Below, in pieces: positions 8,115-16,402 of a stretch of DNA of 64,000 nt; within the stretch, counting starts at the first letter, position 1, and the number at the start of each line of letters is the position of its first letter. The position numbers and the translations under genes are program-made. A model generated the notes under the pieces. That model had not been told where the DNA came from. It did no database searches and worked only from the letters and a program-made list of their open reading frames with translations. Source of the DNA: Salinibacter grassmerensis (GTDB lineage Bacteria; Bacteroidota; Rhodothermia; Rhodothermales; Salinibacteraceae); contig NZ_CAMTTF010000001.1 of NCBI RefSeq assembly GCF_947077765.1, positions 780,818-844,817 of the forward strand. The letters run 5' to 3'.

Positions 8115-8780
8115 CTACCACCGCATCACGCGGTCCGGCTGCATCGGCAGCTTGCCCCGCCAGTACTGAATGAGGAGAAAGCCAATCACCATGCCGCCGA
8201 GGTGCGCAAAGTTGGCCACCCCCGCCTGCGTGCCCGTGACCGCCGAGTAGAGCTCCAGCGCCCCAAACCCGGCGACGAGCCATTTGGCCTTGATTGGAAA
8301 CAGAAACCAGATGTAGATCGGCTGATTCGGAAACATCATGCCGAAGGCCAGAAGGATACCGTACACCCCGCCCGAGGCCCCCACCGTCGGGATGGCCGCG
8401 CTCACGAACGCGAGGTGCGTGAGGGCAGCGCCGATGACGCACGCGAAGTAGAAAAATACGAACCGCTGGGAGCCCCATCGATTCTCGACCTGAACCCCAA
8501 ACATCCAAAGGGCAAACATATTGAAGAACAAGTGGCCAAAGCTCCCATGTAGGAAGCCGTAGGACACCAGCTGCCAGGGCCAAAAGTCGGGACCGGCGGT
8601 GCCGGGTGGGTAGAGCGGCATGAGATTCAGCACGCTCGCCAGCATCGAGGATGGCGGCAGCGTCTCGGCCGCCACAAACTGGGCCAGGAAGAACAGGCCG
8701 TTGAGGATGAGAAGGTTCTTAATCACCGGCGGCATCATCGAGACCCGCGTGGGCGGCCGGTACTGAGTGCGTCGCGGCAT
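8115..8780 (-). CDS. Rhomboid family intramembrane serine protease
   Basis: The protein has 221 residues and six predicted membrane helices. It shows GHLFFNMFALWMFG in helix 2, the catalytic Ser in VGASGGVYGIL, and catalytic His in FAHLGGMVIG. The start is the ATG at 8780 (MPRRTQYRPP); an upstream in-frame ATG at 8828 would add a Cys-rich stretch without support. It lies upstream of the second rhomboid gene on the same strand. The two differ in length and in the Ser motif, so they are probably not recent duplicates. Confidence 0.92.
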   Translation of the reverse strand: MPRRTQYRPPTRVSMMPPVIKNLLILNGLFFLAQFVAAETLPPSSMLASVLNLMPLYPPGTAGPDFWPWQLVSYGFLHGSFGHLFFNMFALWMFGVQVENRWGSQRFVFFYFACVIGAALTHLAFVSAAIPTVGASGGVYGILLAFGMMFPNQPIYIWFLFPIKAKWLVAGFGALELYSAVTGTQAGVANFAHLGGMVIGFLLIQYWRGKLPMQPDRVMRW

Positions 8781-8932
8781 GCGCTCGGAGCGTCTTGTTT
8801 GGGGGAAGGGGTCTGTACAGCAACACAACTCTACTTAGCAATCGTACGACTTGCGAGTCCGTGCGTTCGGGCGGCTGGGGAAGACAAGCTCCTACTACCA
8901 CTGCATCACTCGTCGTTTTCCTGTTCGGTCCC

Positions 8933-9688
8933 GTGGTCCTCTTTGTTTCCGATATGCACTTTGGGCGCGGGGCCCGCTCGACAGAGCGAACGAAGGAGGC
9001 GGCGCTCGTCGAGTGTCTGAAGGCCCACGCCTCAGACATCGACCATCTGTACTTGCTCGGGGACGTGTTCGACGGGTACATCGAATATCGCCACCTCGTC
9101 CCGAAAGGGTTCGTCCGGTTTCAGGGCCTGCTCGCGCGCTGGACCGATCGGGGAATTCCGGTGACGTACCTGCTCGGCAACCACGACCCGTGGCACCAGG
9201 ACCACTTCTCGGAGGAACTGGGGGTTACGCTCGTTCCCGAATCGGTCGAGGCCACGCACTTCGGGCGACGCCTCCACCTCGCGCACGGAGACGGCCTTGT
9301 GGCGACCGACCCGCCGCGCTCCTGGGTGCGGGCCCTGTTCCGCCACCCGGTGCCGGTGTGGCTCTACCGGTCGCTGTTGCCTGCAGACATCGGGCTTGGC
9401 CTTGCCCGCTGGGTGAGCCGGCGGCTCCATGATCCGGACGAGGAGGACGCGGCCACGCCTGCACGCCTTCGAACGCAGGCCCACGGGCTCCTCCGGCACG
9501 AGACGCTAGACGGGGTCGTCCTGGGACACGGCCACGTGCCGGTCCTGGACCGGGGCCCGGACGGGGTGTATCTCAACACCGGCAACTGGTACGAACGACG
9601 GACCTTTGCCCGTTTGGACGAAGGGGGGCTGCACCTCCAGCGCTGGAACGGCACGCGCGCTCAGGGCATTGAATCCGTTCCGCTGTGA
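8933..9688 (+). CDS. UDP-2,3-diacylglucosamine pyrophosphatase-like metallophosphoesterase
   Basis: The protein has 251 residues and is a calcineurin-like phosphoesterase. The metal-binding motifs appear in order: FVSDMHFG, LLGDVFDG, LLGNHDPW, LAHGDG and LGHGHVP. The spacing and the YLNTGNWYERRTF end resemble LpxH-type enzymes, which cleave UDP-diacylglucosamine in lipid A synthesis. Specificity is inferred. GTG at 8933 is preferred because the first motif begins a few residues later; the longer frame from 8795 has no domain content. It is followed 52 bases later by a class A PBP gene, which suits a role in the cell envelope. Confidence 0.85.
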   Translation: MVLFVSDMHFGRGARSTERTKEAALVECLKAHASDIDHLYLLGDVFDGYIEYRHLVPKGFVRFQGLLARWTDRGIPVTYLLGNHDPWHQDHFSEELGVTLVPESVEATHFGRRLHLAHGDGLVATDPPRSWVRALFRHPVPVWLYRSLLPADIGLGLARWVSRRLHDPDEEDAATPARLRTQAHGLLRHETLDGVVLGHGHVPVLDRGPDGVYLNTGNWYERRTFARLDEGGLHLQRWNGTRAQGIESVPL

Positions 9689-9740
9689 CGAGGCGCAACC
9701 TCCCCCTTTCGCTTGTTTTCCTGCACCGGCTTGCGGGTCT

Positions 9741-12116
9741 ATGTCTGAGTGGTCCTATTCCGACGAGGAGCTCGATCAGTACTTTCGCGACCGGTCCGCT
9801 CGAGAAGATAATCGTTCAGGGGGCGGCCCATCGGGGGACGAAGGGAACGGCCACGAGCGCCCGACCACCGGTGTCCGTGGCTTCTTTCACCGTCACATCT
9901 CGGACCCGTGGATGGCGCAGGCCGCCGCCGTGCTCTCCGTCCTCACGGGACTGTTGGTAATGGGGATGCTCGCGGCAGGAACGTACGTCTGGACCCTGAC
10001 CGACGACATCCCGTCGACCGAGCGCCTGGAAGACCCCACCATGCAGCTGGCCACCATCGCCTACACGGCCGACGGAGAAGAACTGGCCCGGTACGCCCGA
10101 CAGAACCGCTCGTGGGCTCCCTACGACAGCATCTCGTCCCACGTTACCGACGCGCTCATCGCGACCGAGGACCGGCGGTTTTACCGGCACTGGGGCGTGG
10201 ACCCGAAGGCCATCATGGCCGCGGTGGCCGACATCTTAACCGGGGGCTTCCGGGGGGCGTCGACCATCACGCAGCAACTCGCGCGCAACCTGTACAACGA
10301 GGAGGTGGGACGGGCCGTCACCATCCCGCGAAAGGTCCGAGAAATGGTGACCGCCGTGGAGCTCGAGCGGCGCTACACGAAGCGGGAGATTCTGGAGATG
10401 TACCTCAATACCGTGAGCTTTGGGGGGAACGTATACGGCATCGAGTCCGCGGCCCGGACGTATTTTGGCCGGCGCGCCGCGCAGCTTGATCCCCTTCAGG
10501 CCGCCACCCTGGTGGGCATGCTGCGGGCGACCTCCTACTACAACCCAGTCCGAAACCCGCAAAACGCGAAGCAACGGCGCAACGTGGTCCTGCGGCTGAT
10601 GCAGGAGCAGGGCGCCATCGGCGCTGCCTACTACCGCGAACACGTCGACGACCCGGTGCGGGCCGACTACCACTCCTCGCGCCTCTCTGCGAGCCTCGCT
10701 CCGTACTTTGCCGAGCACGTGCGCACCACCCTGTCGGACTGGGCCACGAACGAGAAATACAGCGACCACCCCCTCCACGGCCGCGACATCTACGGCGACG
10801 GGCTGCGGGTGTACACGACCCTCGACTCCAAGCTGCAAAAGCTGGCCCGAGCATCGGTCAAGCACAACATGACCGCGCTCCAGAAGGTGGTGGGCTACCA
10901 GTGGAGCGAGCCCTCGCCCGGGCTCTACAGCAGCTCGCTGGCGGACTACCGGTCGCTGACGCCGGGCGAAGACTACGAGCCGTTCGCCCACTTTTGGGAG
11001 TCGAACCCTGAGGTCCTAGACGACTTCATCCGCCAGACGACCCGCTACGACACGCTGCGGGCCCGCGGGATGGGGCCAAAGGCGGCGGTGGACCGGCTTC
11101 GTGGCGCCCCGTCGTTCCTCGACTCGCTGAAGACAACGAAGAGTCGACTGGGGGCGGGCCTCATCTCCCTCGACCCCCGGAACGGGCACGTGAAGGTGTG
11201 GATCGGGGGACGCGACTTTGAGACCGAGAAGTACGACAAGGTCGGCATTGCCCGGCGCCAGCCGGGATCGACGTTCAAACCGTTCACCTACACCGCCGCC
11301 ATCGACAACGGCTACTCCCCCTACGACACGCTTCTGGACAGCACGTTTACCTGGGAGGACGCGGGGGCGGACACGACATGGTCGCCCCAGAACTACAACG
11401 GAGAGTCCTCCGGGGAGATGCTGACCCTGAGCCAGGGGCTGGCCAATTCCAAAAACACGATCACGGCCCGGCTCGCGCTCGACCTGAATCCGCAGACGGT
11501 CACCACGTACGCACGCCGAATGGGCATTCCGGAAGAAACCCTGAGGGCGGTTCCGTCCATTGCACTCGGCACCAGCAACGTGCGGCTGCTCGACATGGCT
11601 GCGGGCTACAGCACCCTGGCAAATGGAGGGCTCTACAACGAGCCGGTAGCGATTACTCGGGTGGAGGATCGGTACGGCAATGTTCTTTGGGAGGCCTCCC
11701 CGAGTCCGCGGGAGGCCCTTTCCGAGCGCACGGCCTACACGGTCGTCGACATGATGCGCGGGGTAATCGATTATGGCACCGGCGTGCGGATCCGCACGCA
11801 GTTCGACCTTGGGGAGTACGACCTGGGCGGGAAAACGGGAACCACCGACCGGGCGGCGGACACGTGGTTTATGCTCATGCACCCCGAGCTGGTGAGCGGC
11901 TCCTGGGTGGGCTTTGAGGACCAGCGACTGACCTTCCGAACGGGCTTCTGGGGGCAGGGGGCCCACACCGCGCTGTTCCTCGTCGGCGACTACTACCGGC
12001 GCATAACCGAGGCGGACGAGGTGTCGCTCGCGGAAACGTCCTTCCCGCTCGTGCAGGGATACGGCGCCCCGGAAGACACGACCGGCAGCCAGAACGGCGG
12101 GCGCGTCGGGTGGTAG
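9741..12116 (+). CDS. Penicillin-binding protein 1A-type bifunctional peptidoglycan synthase
   Basis: The protein has 791 residues. After an acidic cytoplasmic tail there is one membrane helix (about 58-83). The GT51 glycosyltransferase domain has the catalytic Glu143 in IATEDRRFYRHWG, and GASTITQQLARNL at 172-184. The transpeptidase has the acyl-enzyme Ser510 in the STFK motif of RQPGSTFKPF, SKN in GLANSKNTI, and the KTG motif in LGGKTGTTD. It polymerises and cross-links peptidoglycan at the outer face of the inner membrane. The ATG at 9741 gives the usual short N-terminal tail. It follows the LpxH-like gene and precedes sbcD on the same strand. Confidence 0.95.
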   Translation: MSEWSYSDEELDQYFRDRSAREDNRSGGGPSGDEGNGHERPTTGVRGFFHRHISDPWMAQAAAVLSVLTGLLVMGMLAAGTYVWTLTDDIPSTERLEDPTMQLATIAYTADGEELARYARQNRSWAPYDSISSHVTDALIATEDRRFYRHWGVDPKAIMAAVADILTGGFRGASTITQQLARNLYNEEVGRAVTIPRKVREMVTAVELERRYTKREILEMYLNTVSFGGNVYGIESAARTYFGRRAAQLDPLQAATLVGMLRATSYYNPVRNPQNAKQRRNVVLRLMQEQGAIGAAYYREHVDDPVRADYHSSRLSASLAPYFAEHVRTTLSDWATNEKYSDHPLHGRDIYGDGLRVYTTLDSKLQKLARASVKHNMTALQKVVGYQWSEPSPGLYSSSLADYRSLTPGEDYEPFAHFWESNPEVLDDFIRQTTRYDTLRARGMGPKAAVDRLRGAPSFLDSLKTTKSRLGAGLISLDPRNGHVKVWIGGRDFETEKYDKVGIARRQPGSTFKPFTYTAAIDNGYSPYDTLLDSTFTWEDAGADTTWSPQNYNGESSGEMLTLSQGLANSKNTITARLALDLNPQTVTTYARRMGIPEETLRAVPSIALGTSNVRLLDMAAGYSTLANGGLYNEPVAITRVEDRYGNVLWEASPSPREALSERTAYTVVDMMRGVIDYGTGVRIRTQFDLGEYDLGGKTGTTDRAADTWFMLMHPELVSGSWVGFEDQRLTFRTGFWGQGAHTALFLVGDYYRRITEADEVSLAETSFPLVQGYGAPEDTTGSQNGGRVGW

Positions 12117-12209
12117 GAGCGGGCCGATGGGCGTTGCATCGCGACGCCCGAACGACTTTTTCCATCCTGGTCCCTTTCATCGGTCTCTCGAATCCGGTCG
12201 CCCGACGTC

Positions 12210-13505
12210 GTGAAGCTGCTCCACACCGCCGACATCCACCTGGGATTCAAGACACACGGACAGCGCGACGCGGACACGGGCCTGAACACACGGCTCCTCG
12301 ACGTGCGGCGCTCACTGGAGGCCGTCGTCCAGCGTGCCCTCGACGCCGACGTGGACGCGTTTTTGTTCTGCGGGGACGCCTACCACACCGCAGACCCCAC
12401 CCCCACGCAGCAGGACATCTTTGTTCAGTGCCTCCGGCCCCTCGCCGACGCGGACATCCCGGTCGTGCTGATCGTGGGCAATCACGACCACCCTGTCACG
12501 TTCGGCCGCGCCTCATCGCTTGACATCTTCGACCACATCGCCGGCGAGGTTCATTGCTACCGCAAGCCGGCGTCCAGCGTCCAGGTCCTTGACACGAAAC
12601 GCGGGCCGCTCCAGGTCATTCCGCTGCCCTGGCCCATCCGCAGCCAGATCCTGGCGAAGGACGAGTACCGCCGCATGTCGCCGGATGAGCTTCGCCAGTT
12701 CGTGGAGGAGCACTACGTGACCTACGTTCAGCGCCGGGCCACCGAGATTGTGGATGAGGAGACCGGCGTCACGCCGGGGGGCACCGAGCGCGCCCTGTCG
12801 CCCGACGTGCCCACCGTGCTGGCGGGACACGTGACCGTGCAGGGCGCCGCCCTGTCCGGCTCGGAGCACACCACCACGATCGCGTCGGAGCCGAAGTTTA
12901 CCGTGGGGCAACTCGCCGTGCAGCCCATCGACTACGTGGCCCTGGGCCACGTGCACCGGCCCCAGAACCGCAACGAGGAGGGCCACCCGCCCGTCGTCTA
13001 TTCCGGTAGCATCGAGCGTGTGACCTTCAACGAGGCCGACGAGAGCAAGGGCGTTCAACTGGTAGACATCGAGCCGGGACGCGACCCGATCACCCACACG
13101 ACCTTCGTCGAAACCCCCGCCCGTCCGTTCGTCGCCGTGTCGGTCGACGCCCGAGACGCAGACGCCCCGACCGAGCGCGTTCTGGCGGCGATCCACGAAC
13201 GAGATGTCGCCGACGCCATCGTGCGGGTTCGGTACCGCGTGCGAGAGGAGCAAGTGGCGCAGGTCGACCCCGAACAGGTTCGAGAGGCCCTGGCAGACGC
13301 CGATACGGTCGCCGGAATCGAACGCACGGTGGACCCGGCCGATCGCAAACGACGGACGGCGGTCACGCGCGAGTCCGGGCTCGAGGAAGCGGTGCGCCAG
13401 TACGTAGGGCAGCACGACGAGCTGTCGGGACTGGAGGACGACCTCGTGGAGACGGCCCTGTCACTTAAGGCAGAGCTGGACGCCGACGAGACGAACCCTG
13501 GGTGA
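12210..13505 (+). CDS. sbcD: Exonuclease SbcD (Mre11 family)
   Basis: The protein has 431 residues. Phosphodiesterase motifs are LLHTADIHLG (Asp8, His10), FCGDAYH, VGNHDHP, LAGHVTV and ALGHVHRPQ, as in SbcD/Mre11 nucleases that process hairpins and blocked DNA ends with the SbcC ATPase. The start is GTG at 12210, right at the first beta strand. The C-terminal capping region is acidic. No sbcC gene follows: the next gene encodes an unrelated acidic hypothetical protein, so the partner must lie elsewhere. Confidence 0.92.
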   Translation: MKLLHTADIHLGFKTHGQRDADTGLNTRLLDVRRSLEAVVQRALDADVDAFLFCGDAYHTADPTPTQQDIFVQCLRPLADADIPVVLIVGNHDHPVTFGRASSLDIFDHIAGEVHCYRKPASSVQVLDTKRGPLQVIPLPWPIRSQILAKDEYRRMSPDELRQFVEEHYVTYVQRRATEIVDEETGVTPGGTERALSPDVPTVLAGHVTVQGAALSGSEHTTTIASEPKFTVGQLAVQPIDYVALGHVHRPQNRNEEGHPPVVYSGSIERVTFNEADESKGVQLVDIEPGRDPITHTTFVETPARPFVAVSVDARDADAPTERVLAAIHERDVADAIVRVRYRVREEQVAQVDPEQVREALADADTVAGIERTVDPADRKRRTAVTRESGLEEAVRQYVGQHDELSGLEDDLVETALSLKAELDADETNPG

Positions 13506-13591
13506 GAATCATTCCCCGAGGAGCCCACAGGGCGACTCCTGAGCCCGTCCTCTCCTTGAGCCGATCGTGCGAAATCTGTAATTGACGCCGT

Positions 13592-13605
13592 CGTGCCGAG
13601 GCACG
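13592..13605. repeat. Short hairpin downstream of sbcD
   Basis: CGTGCC and GGCACG pair around a two-base GA loop, 87 bases after the sbcD stop. A run of T does not follow, so it is only a weak terminator candidate. Confidence 0.3.
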
Positions 13606-13675
13606 GTTGAATGTTCGCCCACCTACCTCCATCTTATGCGCATCCCATCATTCATTCCGTGCTCGAAGCTGGGGA

Positions 13676-13698
13676 CGTACGGCTCCGCAAGCCGTACG
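13676..13698 (+). promoter_or_regulatory. Perfect 9-bp hairpin in the leader of the acidic hypothetical gene
   Basis: CGTACGGCT and AGCCGTACG form a perfect nine-base-pair stem with a five-base loop (CCGCA). It ends 31 bases before the GTG start at 13730. It could be an operator or an mRNA leader hairpin that controls translation. Nothing like a known riboswitch was recognised. Confidence 0.4.
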
Positions 13699-13729
13699 AA
13701 CAGTTTCGCAATCAACGCATCAAACACCC

Positions 13730-14272
13730 GTGGATATCGAAAATCGCACCGTAGTCGTCCCGCGAAAGGAAGACACGACCAAGGAGGAAGAGCCCGTCGA
13801 AGTGTGGCCGCTGGTTGAGGCGGCCCTCGACAAGGTTGACGCCGACCCGACCACCTACCAGGCGGCCCAGGCGGCCATGGAGGTGAGCGACGGCTGTGCA
13901 ACCCTGGCCAACTTCCTGATTAGCCAGGCCGAGCAGGTCGAAAAGATGGACTATCGTTTCAAGGTCCCCCTGGTCGTGCTCGGAGCTCAACTCGCCCGCG
14001 AGGACGACGGTTCTACCACCATTTACGATCCCGGCGAGGGAGCCTTTCACTTCGAGACCGACGATCACCACTTTGCCTTTGAGGTCTTCGAGGACTGGAC
14101 GGTCGACTGGGAAGAAGTGACCGACCGGATCGAGAAAGGGTACAACTGGGACGGCGTCGAGAAGCAGGTTTGGGCCCTCGACTGGCTCATGGCCTACCTC
14201 GAGGTTCCCTCGGATGACTATATGGTCGACGATGAAGGGGACGACGACGATCAGTACTACAGCCGCATCTGA
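13730..14272 (+). CDS. Acidic hypothetical protein
   Basis: The protein has 180 residues if GTG at 13730 is the start (MDIENRTVVVPRKED). It is soluble and very acidic. The C-terminus ends in a run of Asp followed by QYYSRI. A central region with EVSDGCATLANFLISQ and FHFETDDHHFAFEVFEDW looks like a compact alpha/beta fold. No family was recognised. It begins 225 bases after sbcD, downstream of two hairpins, and converges with ispE. Codon use matches its neighbours, so it is likely a real gene. Confidence 0.65.
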   Translation: MDIENRTVVVPRKEDTTKEEEPVEVWPLVEAALDKVDADPTTYQAAQAAMEVSDGCATLANFLISQAEQVEKMDYRFKVPLVVLGAQLAREDDGSTTIYDPGEGAFHFETDDHHFAFEVFEDWTVDWEEVTDRIEKGYNWDGVEKQVWALDWLMAYLEVPSDDYMVDDEGDDDDQYYSRI

Positions 14273-14390
14273 CGGCAGTTGACGCCCTTTGTTGTCCCGG
14301 TCCCACGCCGTTCGCTGTACCGCTCTGGGGGGAGTGCTTCCGAGGGAACACCTTACCCGTACCTGCTCTGGACGGAGGTGAACCACGGCG

Positions 14391-14409
14391 CTTCGGATTG
14401 TGACCGAAG
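14391..14409. terminator. Weak terminator candidate between convergent genes
   Basis: CTTCGG and CCGAAG pair with a seven-base loop directly next to the ispE stop codon at 14410, between two convergent genes. In the plus direction it is followed by TCAATTT, a poor U-tract. The stem is short, so support is weak. Confidence 0.25.
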
Positions 14410-15273
14410 TCAATTTGGTGCCGGTGTGAGGTGAGTCCGGATGTTCAGTAGATCCCGTGACTGGAGCGTCTCCTGCGCCGCCCTGGCCGCACCTGTCTCC
14501 TCGAAGAGCCCGTACACGGCACTGCCGGATCCGGAGAGGGAGGTGTACGCAGCGTCTGTTTTCCGCAGGGCCGTCCGCACCGCATCGACTGCCGGTTCCG
14601 CCGTCGTCACCGGAAGGGCAAAGTCGTTGGTGAGGTCCTCTTTCCAGCGAGACAGGTCATTCGAGAGTACGAGACGTCGCAAATTGGGGCGGTCGGCCTC
14701 CGTGGGCGTCACCTGGTCGTAGGCCCAGGGGGTGGAGACCTCGACGGCCGGAACGGCGACGAGAAGAGGGCCGGGCAACTGGTAGGGCGCGCCGTCTTTG
14801 GAAAGTGGCGACAGCGTGTCGCCACGCCCGGTGGCATGAGCCGCCGGCGCGTCCTGGAGGAAAAACGGCACGTCGGCCCCGATCGTACGTCCGATCTCCT
14901 GGAGGGTCTCGGGAGATGGGTCGACGTCCCACAGCCGCGTGAGAAGCCGGAGCGTGGCTGCGGCGTCGCTAGAGCCACTGCCCAGTCCAGCGCCGTACGG
15001 CACCCGCTTCTCAAGGTGGAGGTCGGCGCCTGCAGTCACGCCAAATGCCGACGCGAGCCGGTGGGCCGCCTGGAGGCACAGGTTGTCTGCGTCCGTGGGG
15101 AGCGCCGGGTCCGAGCACGTGAGGGAGAGGGCGTCGGCGGGCGCCGCCGTGACGGTGTCGGCCCAGTTGATCCGGTGCAGGACCGTCTCGACGTCGTGGT
15201 ATCCGTCTGGGCGCCGACGGAGGACGTGCAGCCCTAGGTTAATCTTGGCGGGGGCGTTCTGCGTGAGGGGCAT
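14410..15273 (-). CDS. ispE: 4-diphosphocytidyl-2-C-methyl-D-erythritol kinase
   Basis: The protein has 287 residues and is a GHMP kinase. It starts with APAKINLGLHVL and RRPDGYHDVETV, the substrate-binding elements of IspE, and has the ATP-binding loop PYGAGLGSGSSDAA near residues 94-107. The C-terminal motif SLSGSGSAVYGLF is also typical. It phosphorylates CDP-methylerythritol in the MEP pathway. The gene lies 74 bases downstream of thrB on the same strand, so cotranscription with the threonine genes is possible. Confidence 0.95.
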   Translation of the reverse strand: MPLTQNAPAKINLGLHVLRRRPDGYHDVETVLHRINWADTVTAAPADALSLTCSDPALPTDADNLCLQAAHRLASAFGVTAGADLHLEKRVPYGAGLGSGSSDAAATLRLLTRLWDVDPSPETLQEIGRTIGADVPFFLQDAPAAHATGRGDTLSPLSKDGAPYQLPGPLLVAVPAVEVSTPWAYDQVTPTEADRPNLRRLVLSNDLSRWKEDLTNDFALPVTTAEPAVDAVRTALRKTDAAYTSLSGSGSAVYGLFEETGAARAAQETLQSRDLLNIRTHLTPAPN

Positions 15274-15346
15274 CTACCGGGAGGTGAGGCAGAGAGAAAC
15301 CGCGTGAAGAAGTCTAGCCGCAGGGTGATTTCCTGCATCGCCGCGC

Positions 15347-16306
15347 CTATGGCGACTGCGAGTCCGCGGGCGTGGGGGCGGCGACGCGGGCCCCCTCAGG
15401 GGAAATGGGAGAGATCCAGGCCTCGGTGGACACGTCGTGCTGCGCGAAGGCCTCGATCATGGCGTCCCGCACACGCTCGGCATGACTGGGGCCCTTGCAC
15501 CACGCGAACAGCGTGGGGCCGGCGCCCGAGAGGGAGCAGCCCAGGGCGTCGTCTGCCAGTGCTGCGTCCTGCACGTCCGCAAAGCCGGGCACGAGCGCGG
15601 CCCGGTGGGGCTCCACGATGAGGTCGCGCAGGGCGCGTCCGATGAGTGCGAGGTCGTCGCGGTAGCAGCCCGCCACGAACGCGCCCAGATGGGCCGTCTG
15701 CCGAACCGACTCGGACAACGGAATGGTGTCGGGCAGGCACGCCCGTGCCTCTCGGGTTGGAATGACCCGGTCCGGGCGGACAAGGACACAGCGGATGCCG
15801 GACGGGACCGGAATGGGCACCACGTCCGGGGGGGCCATCTCGCGGGTCAGCACGAGGCCCCCGAACAGGCACGGGGCGACATTGTCGGGGTGCAGGTCGC
15901 CGCTTGCCACGGCCTCCCCGGCCAACGCGTGGGGCAGCAAATCCGCCTGCGACCAGGACGTTGAAAGCAACTCGGCCCCGGCCACGACCGCGCCCACGGC
16001 GGAGGCGGCCGAGCCCCCGAGCCCGGACCCGAGCGGGATCCCTTTCTCGATGGAAACCTCGAACCCCCCGTCCATGCCCGCGGCATCCCGGAGGGACTGC
16101 AGGGCGACGGTGGCCGTGTTGTCGGCGGGCGTGGTGGGCAGGTCGGTGACGCAGCCCGTAATAGAGCCAATCCGCACCGTAGGCTCATCGAGCCACCGCA
16201 CCGTCACCCGGTCGCCGAGGCCGTCGAGGGCACCCCCCAGGACGTCGTACCCCACGGCAACATTGCCCATCGAGGCGGGAGCAAAGACAGTGACCGCATC
16301 GCTCAT
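15347..16306 (-). CDS. thrB: Homoserine kinase
   Basis: The protein has 319 residues and is a GHMP kinase. ThrB features are VFAPASMGNVAVGYDVLG at the N-terminus, the ATP loop IPLGSGLGGSAASAVGA, and GCSLSGAGPTLFAWC near the end. It phosphorylates homoserine on the way to threonine. It follows thrA by about 97 bases on the same strand, and ispE comes next. A threonine synthase gene is not in the window. Confidence 0.95.
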   Translation of the reverse strand: MSDAVTVFAPASMGNVAVGYDVLGGALDGLGDRVTVRWLDEPTVRIGSITGCVTDLPTTPADNTATVALQSLRDAAGMDGGFEVSIEKGIPLGSGLGGSAASAVGAVVAGAELLSTSWSQADLLPHALAGEAVASGDLHPDNVAPCLFGGLVLTREMAPPDVVPIPVPSGIRCVLVRPDRVIPTREARACLPDTIPLSESVRQTAHLGAFVAGCYRDDLALIGRALRDLIVEPHRAALVPGFADVQDAALADDALGCSLSGAGPTLFAWCKGPSHAERVRDAMIEAFAQHDVSTEAWISPISPEGARVAAPTPADSQSP

Positions 16307-16402
16307 GATCTCGTTCGTTTTCTGAGTGCTTCCAACGGGGAGGCGCCCTCTTGCAAGGCAGCTCTGTGAACCAGTGGCCTGCCGTTTCGTCTTCCTTGGG
16401 AC

